DNA of 13,385 nucleotides from CAZWMK01 sp964635065 (GTDB taxonomy: Bacteria > Pseudomonadota > Alphaproteobacteria > Sphingomonadales > Sphingomonadaceae): positions 1-13,385 of the forward strand of contig CAZWMK010000064.1 of assembly GCA_964635065.1 (NCBI GenBank). Reading direction: 5' to 3'. Both the position numbers and the translations under genes were made by a program. The notes under the pieces were generated by a model. It was given only the letters and a program-made list of their open reading frames with translations. It made no database searches and had not been told where the DNA came from. Shown one piece after another: positions 1-6,551 of the stretch. Numbering within the stretch: position 1 is the stretch's first letter; the number at the start of each line of letters is the position of its first letter.

Positions 1-1180
1 AGATCCGCTGTTCATCCTCTATACTTCGGGCAGCACGGGCAAGCCGAAGGGCGTTCTGCACACGACAGGCGGCTATATATTATGGGCGAATCTCACCTTC
101 GCCTATGTCTTCGACTGGCGCGAGGGAGAATTGCACTGGTGCACTGCCGATATCGGCTGGATCACAGGCCACAGCTATGTCGTCTATGGCCCGCTGTCGA
201 ATGGTGCGACCAGCCTGATGTTCGAAGGTGTGCCCAATTATCCCGATGTCGACCGTTTCTGGCAGGTCGTCGAAAAACATCGCCCGGCGATCTTCTATAC
301 CGCGCCGACCGCGCTCCGCTCGCTGATGCGCGAAGGCGATGCGCCAGTCAAAAAACATGACCGCAGTTCGCTGCGTCTGCTCGGTACGGTCGGCGAGCCG
401 ATCAACCCCGAAGCCTGGCTTTGGTACTGGCGCACCGTGGGCGATGAAAAACTGCCGATCATCGATACCTGGTGGCAGACTGAAACCGGTGGCGTCCTGA
501 TCAGCTCGTTGCCTGGCGCCATCGACATGAAGCCGGGATCGGCGACTTTGCCCTTCTTTGGCGTCGTGCCTGCGCTGGTCGATGGCGAAGGCGCCCTTAT
601 CGACGGACCGGCATCGGGCAACCTTGTGCTGACGCAAAGCTGGCCGGGGCAGGCGCGCAGCCTGTGGGGCGATCACGACCGCTTCGTCCAGACCTATTTC
701 TCGACCTATCGCGGGCTTTATTTCACTGGCGACGGCGCACGGCGCGATGCCGACGGCTATTGGTGGATTACCGGCCGTGTCGATGACGTGCTGAACGTGT
801 CGGGCCACCGGCTTGGCACCGCCGAAGTCGAAAGCGCCCTTGTCGTCCACCCCAAGGTGGCTGAAGCCGCCGTTGTCGGCTACCCGCACGATATCAAGGG
901 GCAGGGCATTTACTGCTATGTCACGCTGAATGTGGGCGAAACCGGTTCCGATGCGCTGGAAACCGCACTGAAGCAGGAAGTGCGCAAGCATATCGGCCCG
1001 ATTGCCACACCCGACCACATCCATTTCACACCCGCCCTGCCGAAAACGCGCTCGGGCAAGATCATGCGCCGCATTTTGCGCAAAATTGCCGAAAACGAGT
1101 TCGGATCGCTGGGCGACACCACGACGCTCGCAGATCCATCGGTCGTCGCGGCCTTGATCGAGGGGCGGAAAAATCGCTGA
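1..1180 (+). CDS. acs: Acetyl-CoA synthetase, C-terminal part (5' end outside window)
   Basis: AMP-forming acetate:CoA ligase (acetate + ATP + CoA to acetyl-CoA + AMP + PPi), cytoplasmic. The frame is open from base 2 to the TGA at 1178-1180, about 392 residues; the family is usually near 650, so roughly the first 250 residues lie before the window. Seen directly: the ATP/AMP-binding loop TSGSTGKPKG (bases 23-52), the Acs-specific WWQTETGG (near 472-495), the hinge region GRVDDVLNVSGHRLGTAEVE, and near the C-terminus TRSGKIMRR, whose Lys (codon 1058-1060) is the catalytic lysine that Gcn5-type acetyltransferases modify in this family. WCTADIGWITGHSY and the paired tryptophans favour acetate over longer acids. 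The next gene, a Nudix hydrolase, begins at or inside the stop region, so the two are probably co-transcribed. Codons 76-81 (ATA TTA) are unusual for this GC-rich gene. Confidence 0.96.
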   Translation, partial: DPLFILYTSGSTGKPKGVLHTTGGYILWANLTFAYVFDWREGELHWCTADIGWITGHSYVVYGPLSNGATSLMFEGVPNYPDVDRFWQVVEKHRPAIFYTAPTALRSLMREGDAPVKKHDRSSLRLLGTVGEPINPEAWLWYWRTVGDEKLPIIDTWWQTETGGVLISSLPGAIDMKPGSATLPFFGVVPALVDGEGALIDGPASGNLVLTQSWPGQARSLWGDHDRFVQTYFSTYRGLYFTGDGARRDADGYWWITGRVDDVLNVSGHRLGTAEVESALVVHPKVAEAAVVGYPHDIKGQGIYCYVTLNVGETGSDALETALKQEVRKHIGPIATPDHIHFTPALPKTRSGKIMRRILRKIAENEFGSLGDTTTLADPSVVAALIEGRKNR

Positions 1181-1256
1181 TCGCATCGTCTGGTCGGGCC
1201 GTTATCTCGAAACGCACGTATCGGGGACATGGGAATATGTCGCGCGCCCGCATGGC

Positions 1257-1703
1257 ATGACGGCGGCGGTCATTCTTGCCGTGACCCCCGACGACCGCGT
1301 GCTGCTGGTCGAACAGCACCGCGTGCCGCTGGGTGGCGCCTGCCTTGAACTGCCTGCCGGGCTTGTCGGTGATCATGGTCCCGAAGAGGTGACGGCGGCG
1401 GCGATCCGCGAGTTGGAGGAGGAAACCGGCTGGCGCGCCGCACGCATGATCAGCCTTGGCGACTTCGTCTCGTCGCCGGGGCTGACGAGCGAACGCTTCT
1501 GGCTGTTGCGGGCAGAGGCACTGGCACGCGTCGGACCGGGCGGCGGCGTGGACGATGAACAGATCACCGTTCATGCCGTGCCGCGCCGGAACATCGCTGC
1601 CTTTATCGATGCTTGCCGCGCGCGCGGGCTGTCGATCGACGTCAAGCTGCTGTGTCTGCTGCCGGCCCTCGACAATGAACCGATCGTCTGTTCCACCTCT
1701 TGA
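1257..1703 (+). CDS. Nudix hydrolase, ADP-ribose pyrophosphatase type (start probably further upstream)
   Basis: Hydrolyses a nucleoside diphosphate linked to another moiety; the family resemblance is to ADP-ribose pyrophosphatases, which cleave ADP-ribose to AMP and ribose 5-phosphate. The Nudix core is clear: ELPAG, then E-x7-RELEEETGW, the Mg2+-binding helix (around 1347-1430). The first ATG is at 1257, giving 148 residues, but it falls inside the fold. The same frame upstream (1173-1256) reads ADRIVWSGRYLE, then a few residues, then WEYVARPHG, which is the expected N-terminal strand region, yet it holds no ATG, GTG, TTG or CTG back to the in-frame TGA at 1155. An AGGGGCGGA Shine-Dalgarno-like stretch (1161-1169) lies just before an ATC codon at 1173, which overlaps the end of acs. 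The functional protein is therefore probably about 176 residues with a non-standard start, or the sequence has an error. Substrate is inferred from family only. Confidence 0.88.
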   Translation: MTAAVILAVTPDDRVLLVEQHRVPLGGACLELPAGLVGDHGPEEVTAAAIRELEEETGWRAARMISLGDFVSSPGLTSERFWLLRAEALARVGPGGGVDDEQITVHAVPRRNIAAFIDACRARGLSIDVKLLCLLPALDNEPIVCSTS

Positions 1704-1757
1704 ATTGACAGAATAGCGCTTCAAATCACCATAGTGACCATATCAGGGGAAGTAAGC

Positions 1758-2381
1758 ATGACCTGCGACCATGATACCGAAGATGGCGACCTCGTCGAAA
1801 ACGAATCGCGTGACATAAACATTCCGGCCGATGTGCTGGAGGCCGTCCGCACGCTGATTCGCTGGGCAGGCGATGAACCCGCGCGGGAGGGACTGCTCGA
1901 CACGCCCGGTCGCGTCGCACGCGCCATGCAGGAATATTGCCGCGGCTATGCCGAAGACCCCGGCCATCACCTCAGCCGCACGTTCAAGGAAGTCGGCGGA
2001 TATGACGAAATCGTGCTGTTGCGCGATATTCCGTTTCATTCGCACTGCGAACATCACATGGCGCCGATCATCGGCAAGGCGCATATCGCCTATCTGCCGA
2101 AAAACCGCGTGGTCGGCATCTCCAAACTGGCGCGCGTCCTGCACGGTTATGCCCGCCGCCTGCAGGTGCAGGAACGCCTGACTGCCGAAGTCGCCGATTG
2201 CATCTGGCAGCATCTCGAACCGCGCGGCGTCGCGGTCGTGATCGAGGCAAGCCATGCCTGCATGACGGCACGCGGCGTCCATACGCCCGGCGTTTCCATG
2301 ACAACCAGCCGGATGATGGGCATTTTCCGCGACGATGAGAAAAGCCGCAAGGAAGTTTTGAGTCTGATGGGCCTCGGCTAA
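1758..2381 (+). CDS. folE: GTP cyclohydrolase I
   Basis: Converts GTP to 7,8-dihydroneopterin triphosphate, the first step of tetrahydrofolate synthesis, as a cytoplasmic homodecamer. With the ATG at 1758 the protein has 207 residues. This start is preferred over an in-frame GTG at 1734 because AGGGGAA (1745-1751) sits a proper distance before it. The zinc ligands are present: Cys97 and His100 in HSHCEHH and Cys168 in SHACMTARG, each offset by exactly 13 from the E. coli Cys110, His113 and Cys181. DTPGRVARAM and the GISKLARVLHGYARRLQVQERLT helix (1B-type FolE signature) are also seen. An exact TTGACA at 1705-1710 could be a -35 box, but no good -10 follows at 16-18 bp, so a private promoter is only possible. 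A GC stem with a T-run follows the gene (2403-2426). Confidence 0.97.
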   Translation: MTCDHDTEDGDLVENESRDINIPADVLEAVRTLIRWAGDEPAREGLLDTPGRVARAMQEYCRGYAEDPGHHLSRTFKEVGGYDEIVLLRDIPFHSHCEHHMAPIIGKAHIAYLPKNRVVGISKLARVLHGYARRLQVQERLTAEVADCIWQHLEPRGVAVVIEASHACMTARGVHTPGVSMTTSRMMGIFRDDEKSRKEVLSLMGLG

Positions 2382-2402
2382 GACTCATGCGGGCTGGTAT
2401 CG

Positions 2403-2426
2403 GGCGCGCCGCCGCGCTAGCTTTTT
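2403..2426 (+). terminator. Possible weak intrinsic terminator after folE
   Basis: GCGCG (2404-2408) can pair with CGCGC (2413-2417) around a 4-nt loop, with an extra G-U pair outside. TAGC then TTTTT (2422-2426) follow. The stem is short, the T-run starts four bases after it, and GC-rich DNA yields such stems by chance. It lies in the gap between folE and the LemA gene, where a terminator would make sense. Confidence 0.3.
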
Positions 2427-2452
2427 GTCCATTGTCGATGAAGGAGCCTGCC

Positions 2453-3049
2453 ATGCGTCGCCTGACCGTCCTTGCCCGTCTGTCGCTGCCGCTGGTCGCG
2501 GCCGTCAGCCTGTCGGCCTGTGGCATCAATGCCATTCCGACGCGCGAGGAGGCCGCGAAGGCCGCGTGGGGGGAAGTGCAGAACCAGTATCAGCGACGCG
2601 CCGATCTGGTGCCCAACCTTGTGTCGACCGTATCCGGCTTTGCCATGCAGGAACGCACGGTGCTGACCGATGTCACCAATGCCCGGGCACGGGCAACTTC
2701 GGTGCAGTTGACACCCGACATGCTCAACGACCCCGTCGCCATGCAGCGCTTTCAGGCTGCACAGGGTGAATTGACGGGCGCCCTGTCGCGGCTGCTCGTC
2801 ACGGTCGAACGCTATCCCGACCTGCGTTCCAGCGAAAATTTTCTGACGCTGCAAGCGCAACTGGAAGGCACGGAAAACCGCATCTCGGTCGCCCGGCGCG
2901 ACTACAATCAGGCGGTGCAGGCCTATAACACCGAAATCCGGACCTTCCCCAGCATCATGGCGGCGCGCACCATTTACGGGTCGCAGCCGATGCAGTCCTA
3001 TCAGGCGGTAACTGCTGGCGCGGAAGTCGCGCCGAAGGTCAGTTTCTAG
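2453..3049 (+). CDS. LemA family lipoprotein
   Basis: Member of the LemA family, widespread envelope proteins of unsettled function. The ATG at 2453 is chosen over the longer open frame from 2387 because AAGGAG (2441-2446) lies 6 nt before it and because it gives a clean N-terminus: MRR, a hydrophobic stretch, then the lipobox LSAC with Cys23. The mature protein would be lipid-anchored, presumably facing the periplasm. The body (198 residues in all) is mostly long alpha-helical, with the family hallmark QYQRRADLVPNLVSTVSGFA near residues 46-65 and YPDLRSSENFLTLQAQLEGTENRI-type sequence around 122-145. It ends 5 bases before the TPM-domain gene, and LemA next to TPM-domain genes is a recurring pairing, so they probably act together. 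What they do is not known from sequence. Confidence 0.93.
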   Translation: MRRLTVLARLSLPLVAAVSLSACGINAIPTREEAAKAAWGEVQNQYQRRADLVPNLVSTVSGFAMQERTVLTDVTNARARATSVQLTPDMLNDPVAMQRFQAAQGELTGALSRLLVTVERYPDLRSSENFLTLQAQLEGTENRISVARRDYNQAVQAYNTEIRTFPSIMAARTIYGSQPMQSYQAVTAGAEVAPKVSF

Positions 3050-3054
3050 GCCCG

Positions 3055-3810
3055 ATGATCATGACGCGGCCGGTTCTTGCCGCGCTGATCGCGCTTCTGG
3101 CAGCCTTGATCCTGCCGGGCATGACGCGGGCTGCGCCGGCTTTTCCCGCGCTGGACGGCCGTGTCGTCGATGCTGCCGACCTGCTGCCCCCCGCAACCGA
3201 ACAGGCCCTGACCGAGCGGCTTGCCGCGCTCGAACGGACGACTGGGCGGCAGCTGGTCGTCGTCACACTGGCCGGGCTCGATGGCTATGACATTGCCGAC
3301 TATGGCTATCAGCTTGGCCGGCACTGGCGTATCGGCGATGCGCAGCGCGATGACGGCGCGCTTCTGATTGTCGCGCCGCAAGAGCGCAAGGTGCGCATCG
3401 AAGTGGGCTATGGCCTGGAAGGGGTGTTGCCCGATGCCATGGCGCACCGCATCGTCCAGCGCACTATCCTGCCGCCATTCCGTGCAGGCGACATGGCGGG
3501 CGGCATCATGGCAGGCGCGGATGCGCTGATCACCCATTTGCAGCTCCCGCCCGAAGAAGCCGCGGCCCGTGCCCAGGCAGCGGCGGACGAAAATGCGGAC
3601 ACGGACGGTGTGCCGCTGCTGTTCCTGCTGCTGTTCCTTCTGCCATTCCTGCTCGGCTGGTTCCGGGGAGGACGGCGGGGGCGCAATGCGATTTTGTGGG
3701 GACCGGGCATCGGTGGCAGCGGCCACTGGGGCGGCGGGCGCAGGGGAGGCGGCGGATTTTCCGGTGGCGGCGGCTCTTTTGGTGGCGGCGGCGCTTCAGG
3801 GAGCTGGTAG
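3055..3810 (+). CDS. TPM-domain (YgcG-like) protein with glycine-rich tail
   Basis: 251 residues. Layout read from the sequence: an N-terminal signal peptide (hydrophobic LAALIALLAALILPG, possible cleavage after TRA near residue 26); a TPM domain at about 33-165, with VVDAADLLPP at its start, the core VVVTLAGLDGYDIADYGYQLGRHWRIG and the family motif KVRIEVGYGLEGVLPD; a membrane helix near 185-203 (LLFLLLFLLPFLLGWF); and a Gly/Ser-rich tail ending GGGGASGSW. The TPM domain therefore sits outside the cytoplasmic membrane, anchored by the C-terminal helix. Members of this fold have been linked to phosphatase-like activity or photosystem II repair in other lineages, but none of that can be assigned here. 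Two starts are possible (3055 and 3061), neither with a strong ribosome site. It is sandwiched between the LemA gene and a second TPM gene, 3 bases before the latter. Confidence 0.92.
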   Translation: MIMTRPVLAALIALLAALILPGMTRAAPAFPALDGRVVDAADLLPPATEQALTERLAALERTTGRQLVVVTLAGLDGYDIADYGYQLGRHWRIGDAQRDDGALLIVAPQERKVRIEVGYGLEGVLPDAMAHRIVQRTILPPFRAGDMAGGIMAGADALITHLQLPPEEAAARAQAAADENADTDGVPLLFLLLFLLPFLLGWFRGGRRGRNAILWGPGIGGSGHWGGGRRGGGGFSGGGGSFGGGGASGSW

Positions 3811-3813
3811 ACA

Positions 3814-4509
3814 ATGAACTTGCTGAGCGATGCCGATCATGCCCGTGTTTCTGCCGCGATTAGCGCGTACGAGGCTGATACGGCTGGCGAAATCTATTGT
3901 GTGATGACCCGGCGCTGCGTTCCGGCCATTTTACCGCCCCTGTTTTGGGCCGGCATCGCCGCCATGACTGCGCCGTTGATCTGGCTCGTCGCCGGCCTGC
4001 CCGGCCTGCCGCTTGTGATGCAGCTTACCGGTCGTTGGAGCAGCACCCACAGCCCGGCCATGTTCCCCGACATGCTGCCCCTTTGGGGGCTCGCACTGTT
4101 GCCATTGCTCAGCTTCGTCCTTGTCTTTTCTGCGCTCCATCTTCTGGGACGCCTGCGCCCACGCCTGTTGCCGCGCGCATGGCGCAGGCACATGGTTCAT
4201 CGTGCCGCGCTCAACCAGTTCAAGGCGTGCGGCATCCGGCAGACCGCAGGGCGGACTGGCGTGCTGATTTTCCTGTCCCTCGAGGATCATATGGCCGAGA
4301 TTGTCGCAGACAGCGCGATTTATGCGAAAGTTCCGCCCAATGCATGGGGCACCGCGCTTGACGCGCTTGTGGCAGAAGCACGCGCGGGGCGCCATGCCGA
4401 TGCCTTCATCGCCGCTATCGGCCATGCAGGCGCTTTACTGGCGGCACATTTCCCGCCGCTGGCCGCCAATCCGAATGAATTGCCCGACAGACTGGTGGAA
4501 ATCGCCTGA
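3814..4509 (+). CDS. Second TPM-type membrane protein
   Basis: 231 residues, starting 3 bases after the previous stop, so co-translated with it. The N-terminal SAAISAYEADTAGEIYCVM resembles the first strand and helix of a TPM domain. It is then interrupted by two long hydrophobic segments (about residues 41-70 and 88-112), and the C-terminal part (about 125-220) resumes a TPM-like pattern: AALNQFKACGIRQTAGRTGVLIFLS, VADSAIYAKVP, then an amphipathic helix. It has no signal peptide, so the two TPM halves probably face the cytoplasm, opposite to the preceding gene product. This is the layout of the uncharacterised membrane-protein branch of TPM proteins. Function unknown; the LemA-TPM-TPM order suggests a shared envelope role. 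A short inverted repeat straddles the stop codon. Confidence 0.85.
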   Translation: MNLLSDADHARVSAAISAYEADTAGEIYCVMTRRCVPAILPPLFWAGIAAMTAPLIWLVAGLPGLPLVMQLTGRWSSTHSPAMFPDMLPLWGLALLPLLSFVLVFSALHLLGRLRPRLLPRAWRRHMVHRAALNQFKACGIRQTAGRTGVLIFLSLEDHMAEIVADSAIYAKVPPNAWGTALDALVAEARAGRHADAFIAAIGHAGALLAAHFPPLAANPNELPDRLVEIA

Positions 4510-4584
4510 TGATATCAGGTCCGCCTTGTCACTTTTGCACAACAGCGGCATGGGAAGGGCGGCGTTGGTAAATCGAGGTGTCTC

Positions 4585-5898
4585 ATGCGTGTCGCAATGA
4601 TCGGTGCAGGGTATGTCGGGCTCGTATCGGGCGCATGCTTTGCGGATTTCGGTCATGACGTCACTTGCGTCGACCTTGATCCCGCCAAAATCGCCGCGCT
4701 GTGCGCCGGGCGGATACCGATCTTCGAGCCAGGGCTGGCAGAGCTTGTCGCCGCCAACGTCAAGGCGGGGCACCTTGCCTTCACAACCGATCTTGCCGCA
4801 GGCATTGACGGCGCCGATGCCATCTTCATCGCGGTCGGCACGCCATCGCGCCGTGGCGATGGCCATGCCGATCTGAGCTATGTTCATCAGGCGGCGCGCG
4901 ATATTGCGGCTTCGCTGAAGGGCCGGGCCGTCGTTGTCACCAAGTCCACCGTTCCGGTCGGCACCGGGGACGAAGTCGAACGCATCATCCGTGACACCAA
5001 CCCCACCGCCGATGTCGCCGTCGTCTCGAACCCCGAATTCCTGCGGGAGGGCGCCGCGATCAACGACTTCAAGCGTCCCGACCGCATTGTCATCGGTGTC
5101 GAGGATGAATGGGCCAAGGCGGTGATGGCCGAGCTGTACCGCCCGCTTTATCTCAATGCTGCGCCGCTTTTGTTCACGGCGCGCCGCACCGCTGAACTGA
5201 TCAAATACGCCGCCAATGCCTTTCTGGCGNNNNNNNNNNTCATCAATGAAATCGCCGACCTGTGCGAGGCTGTGGGGGCCGATGTACAGGATGTCGCACG
5301 CGGCATCGGCCTTGATAACAGGATCGGCGCGAAGTTCCTGCATCCCGGCCCCGGCTATGGCGGCAGCTGCTTCCCGAAAGACACGCTGGCCCTGATCAAG
5401 ACAGCACAGGACCATGACACACCTGTGCGCATCGTCGAGACGGTTGCGGCTGTCAACGATCAGCGCAAACGCGCCATGGGACGCAAGATCATTGCTGCCA
5501 TGGGCGGTGATGTGCGCGGCAAGACGGTGGCCATTCTCGGCCTGACCTTCAAGCCCAACACAGATGACATGCGCGATGCACCATCCATTGCCATCGTGCA
5601 GGCGCTGCACGATGCGGGGGCGCGCATCCGCGCCTTTGACCCCGAAGGCATGGCGCAGGCGCGTCCGCTGCTTGGCCCGGTCGATTATGCCAAGGACCCC
5701 TATGATTGCGTGACCGGCGCCGATGCTCTGGCGATCGTGACAGAATGGGACGCTTTTCGTGCGCTCGACATTGGCCGCATCGCCACACTTCTCAACGCCC
5801 CGATCCTCGTCGATCTGCGCAACATCTACCGTCCCGAAGAAGTCGTGCGGCACGGGCTGGCCTATCATTCGATCGGGCGGACACAGCTCATCCCCTGA
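4585..5898 (+). CDS. ugd: UDP-glucose 6-dehydrogenase (contains assembly gap)
   Basis: Oxidises UDP-glucose twice with NAD+ to give UDP-glucuronate, a precursor for exopolysaccharide or glycolipid synthesis; cytoplasmic. About 437 residues with the gap counted. Seen: the N-terminal Rossmann loop GAGYVGL with acidic VDLD after the second strand; VGTPSRRGDGHADLSYV; STVPVGTGD; NPEFLREG; the central AELIKYAANAFLA; the catalytic Cys in GGSCFPKD (codon 5368-5370); and the C-terminal UDP-binding part LTFKPNTDDMRDAPS. The ATG at 4585 has GAGGTG (4575-4580) before it. Ten Ns (5230-5239) replace the segment right after NAFLA. The flanks stay in one frame, so the gene is probably intact, but homologues have five residues between NAFLA and INEI whereas the gap leaves room for four. 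No polysaccharide genes adjoin it here. Confidence 0.96.
   Translation: MRVAMIGAGYVGLVSGACFADFGHDVTCVDLDPAKIAALCAGRIPIFEPGLAELVAANVKAGHLAFTTDLAAGIDGADAIFIAVGTPSRRGDGHADLSYVHQAARDIAASLKGRAVVVTKSTVPVGTGDEVERIIRDTNPTADVAVVSNPEFLREGAAINDFKRPDRIVIGVEDEWAKAVMAELYRPLYLNAAPLLFTARRTAELIKYAANAFLAXXXXINEIADLCEAVGADVQDVARGIGLDNRIGAKFLHPGPGYGGSCFPKDTLALIKTAQDHDTPVRIVETVAAVNDQRKRAMGRKIIAAMGGDVRGKTVAILGLTFKPNTDDMRDAPSIAIVQALHDAGARIRAFDPEGMAQARPLLGPVDYAKDPYDCVTGADALAIVTEWDAFRALDIGRIATLLNAPILVDLRNIYRPEEVVRHGLAYHSIGRTQLIP
5230..5239. other. Assembly gap of 10 Ns inside ugd
   Basis: Ten undetermined bases, most likely a scaffold join. Comparison with the conserved family sequence around it suggests the true gap is 13 bases (one codon more), which would keep the frame as it is. 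Confidence 0.95.
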
Positions 5899-5916
5899 TC
5901 CGCAACGTCAAATCCC

Positions 5917-5936
5917 CCTGTTCACGACAGGCTTTT
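5917..5936 (+). terminator. Possible weak intrinsic terminator after ugd
   Basis: CCTGT (5917-5921) pairs with ACAGG (5927-5931) around TCACG, and C then TTTT (5933-5936) follows. It lies in the gap between ugd and mscL and is positioned as a terminator would be. The five-base stem and four-base T-run are modest. Confidence 0.35.
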
Positions 5937-5978
5937 ACCGCCAGAATGGCCGTATCGTCACAACCAGGGGCAAAACGC

Positions 5979-6410
5979 ATGCTGAACGAATTCAAAGCCT
6001 TCATTGCACGTGGCAATGTTCTTGATCTCGCTGTTGCCGTCATCATTGGTGCCGCATTTGGCAAGATCGTCAGCGCGCTGACCGATGATCTCATCATGCC
6101 AGTCATCGGCGCCATTACGGGGGGCACTGACTTTTCCAACTATTTCGTGGTCCTTGGCGCCATTCCGGATGACTACAAAGGATCGCTGACCAACTATGCG
6201 GATCTGAAGGCAGCGGGCGTCGCGATGCTCGGCTATGGCCAGTTCATCACCGCCGTCGTGCAATTCCTGATCCTTGCCTTTGTCATTTTCCTGCTGGTCC
6301 GTCAGGCAAACAAGCTGATGACCAAGCCCAGCACCGAATCCGCCGCGCCGCCGCCGACGCCTGAAGACGTCCTTTTGCTGCGCGAAATCCGCGACTCGTT
6401 GAAAAAGTAA
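5979..6410 (+). CDS. mscL: Large-conductance mechanosensitive channel
   Basis: Inner-membrane channel that opens under high membrane tension and releases solutes on osmotic downshock; works as a homopentamer. 143 residues, the usual size. The ATG at 5979 is preceded by AGGGGC (5966-5971). Features visible: N-terminal amphipathic FKAFIARGNVLDLAVAVIIG leading into the pore-lining first helix (about 14-45) with GAAFGKIVSALTDDLIMPVIG; a periplasmic loop; the second helix GQFITAVVQFLILAFVIFLLV (about 86-108); and a C-terminal helix PEDVLLLREIRDSL that would form the cytoplasmic bundle. The frame is open upstream to 5706, but that part overlaps ugd and is not coding. Stands alone, with a possible terminator before it and a strong hairpin after. 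Confidence 0.97.
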   Translation: MLNEFKAFIARGNVLDLAVAVIIGAAFGKIVSALTDDLIMPVIGAITGGTDFSNYFVVLGAIPDDYKGSLTNYADLKAAGVAMLGYGQFITAVVQFLILAFVIFLLVRQANKLMTKPSTESAAPPPTPEDVLLLREIRDSLKK

Positions 6411-6420
6411 AAGATTTCAT

Positions 6421-6454
6421 GGCTTTGCTGCGCAGCACCAAGCGCAGCAAAGCC
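6421..6454 (+). terminator. 13-bp perfect hairpin after mscL, terminator-like
   Basis: GGCTTTGCTGCGC (6421-6433) is exactly complementary to GCGCAGCAAAGCC (6442-6454), with an 8-nt loop. It begins 10 bases after the mscL stop codon. No T-run follows on the + strand, so it is not a textbook intrinsic terminator; it may stop transcription weakly, cooperate with Rho, or protect the mscL mRNA 3' end. Confidence 0.55.
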
Positions 6455-6467
6455 GATATGGCTGCTC

Positions 6468-6495
6468 TTGATCTTCTCCGCGCATTATATATTAT
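6468..6495 (+). promoter_or_regulatory. Candidate promoter for the receptor-ligase operon
   Basis: TTGATC (6468-6473, matching the first four bases of TTGACA) and TATTAT (6490-6495, five of six matches to TATAAT) are 16 bp apart. This is the most AT-rich spot of the intergenic region and lies 57 bp before the receptor start codon. The -10 element falls inside the palindrome at 6479-6500. Confidence 0.5.
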
Positions 6496-6500
6496 GCGCG
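6479..6500. promoter_or_regulatory. Candidate repressor operator (22-bp palindrome)
   Basis: Arms CGCGCAT (6479-6485) and ATGCGCG (6494-6500) flank an AT-only centre. Of the 11 symmetric base pairs, 10 match; the only mismatch is T6486/T6493. Length and symmetry suit a TetR-family dimer or pair of dimers, and the site covers the predicted -10 box, the expected place for repression. The TetR gene at 11443 in the same operon is the natural candidate; this is inference. Confidence 0.5.
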
Positions 6501-6551
6501 TAATAATTCATTTGGCCCCACCAAGCCGGGCCAGTGCAAAGGGGAGAGATC

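Noticed and set aside
80..1186. 368-residue minus-strand open frame opposite acs
   Set aside because: Antisense of well-conserved acs sequence; no recognisable domain.
1705..1743. TTGACA as a -35 box for folE
   Set aside because: Exact -35 consensus, but at 16-18 bp spacing only CACCAT, ACCATA or CCATAG is found, so no convincing -10.
4505..4519. Inverted repeat CCTGAT-GAT-ATCAGG at the end of the second TPM gene
   Set aside because: Six-base arms with a 3-nt loop, overlapping the stop codon and with no T-run directly after; too weak to call a terminator.
4435..5868. 477-residue minus-strand open frame across ugd
   Set aside because: Shadow of ugd, crossing the same N gap; no motif or ribosome site supports it.
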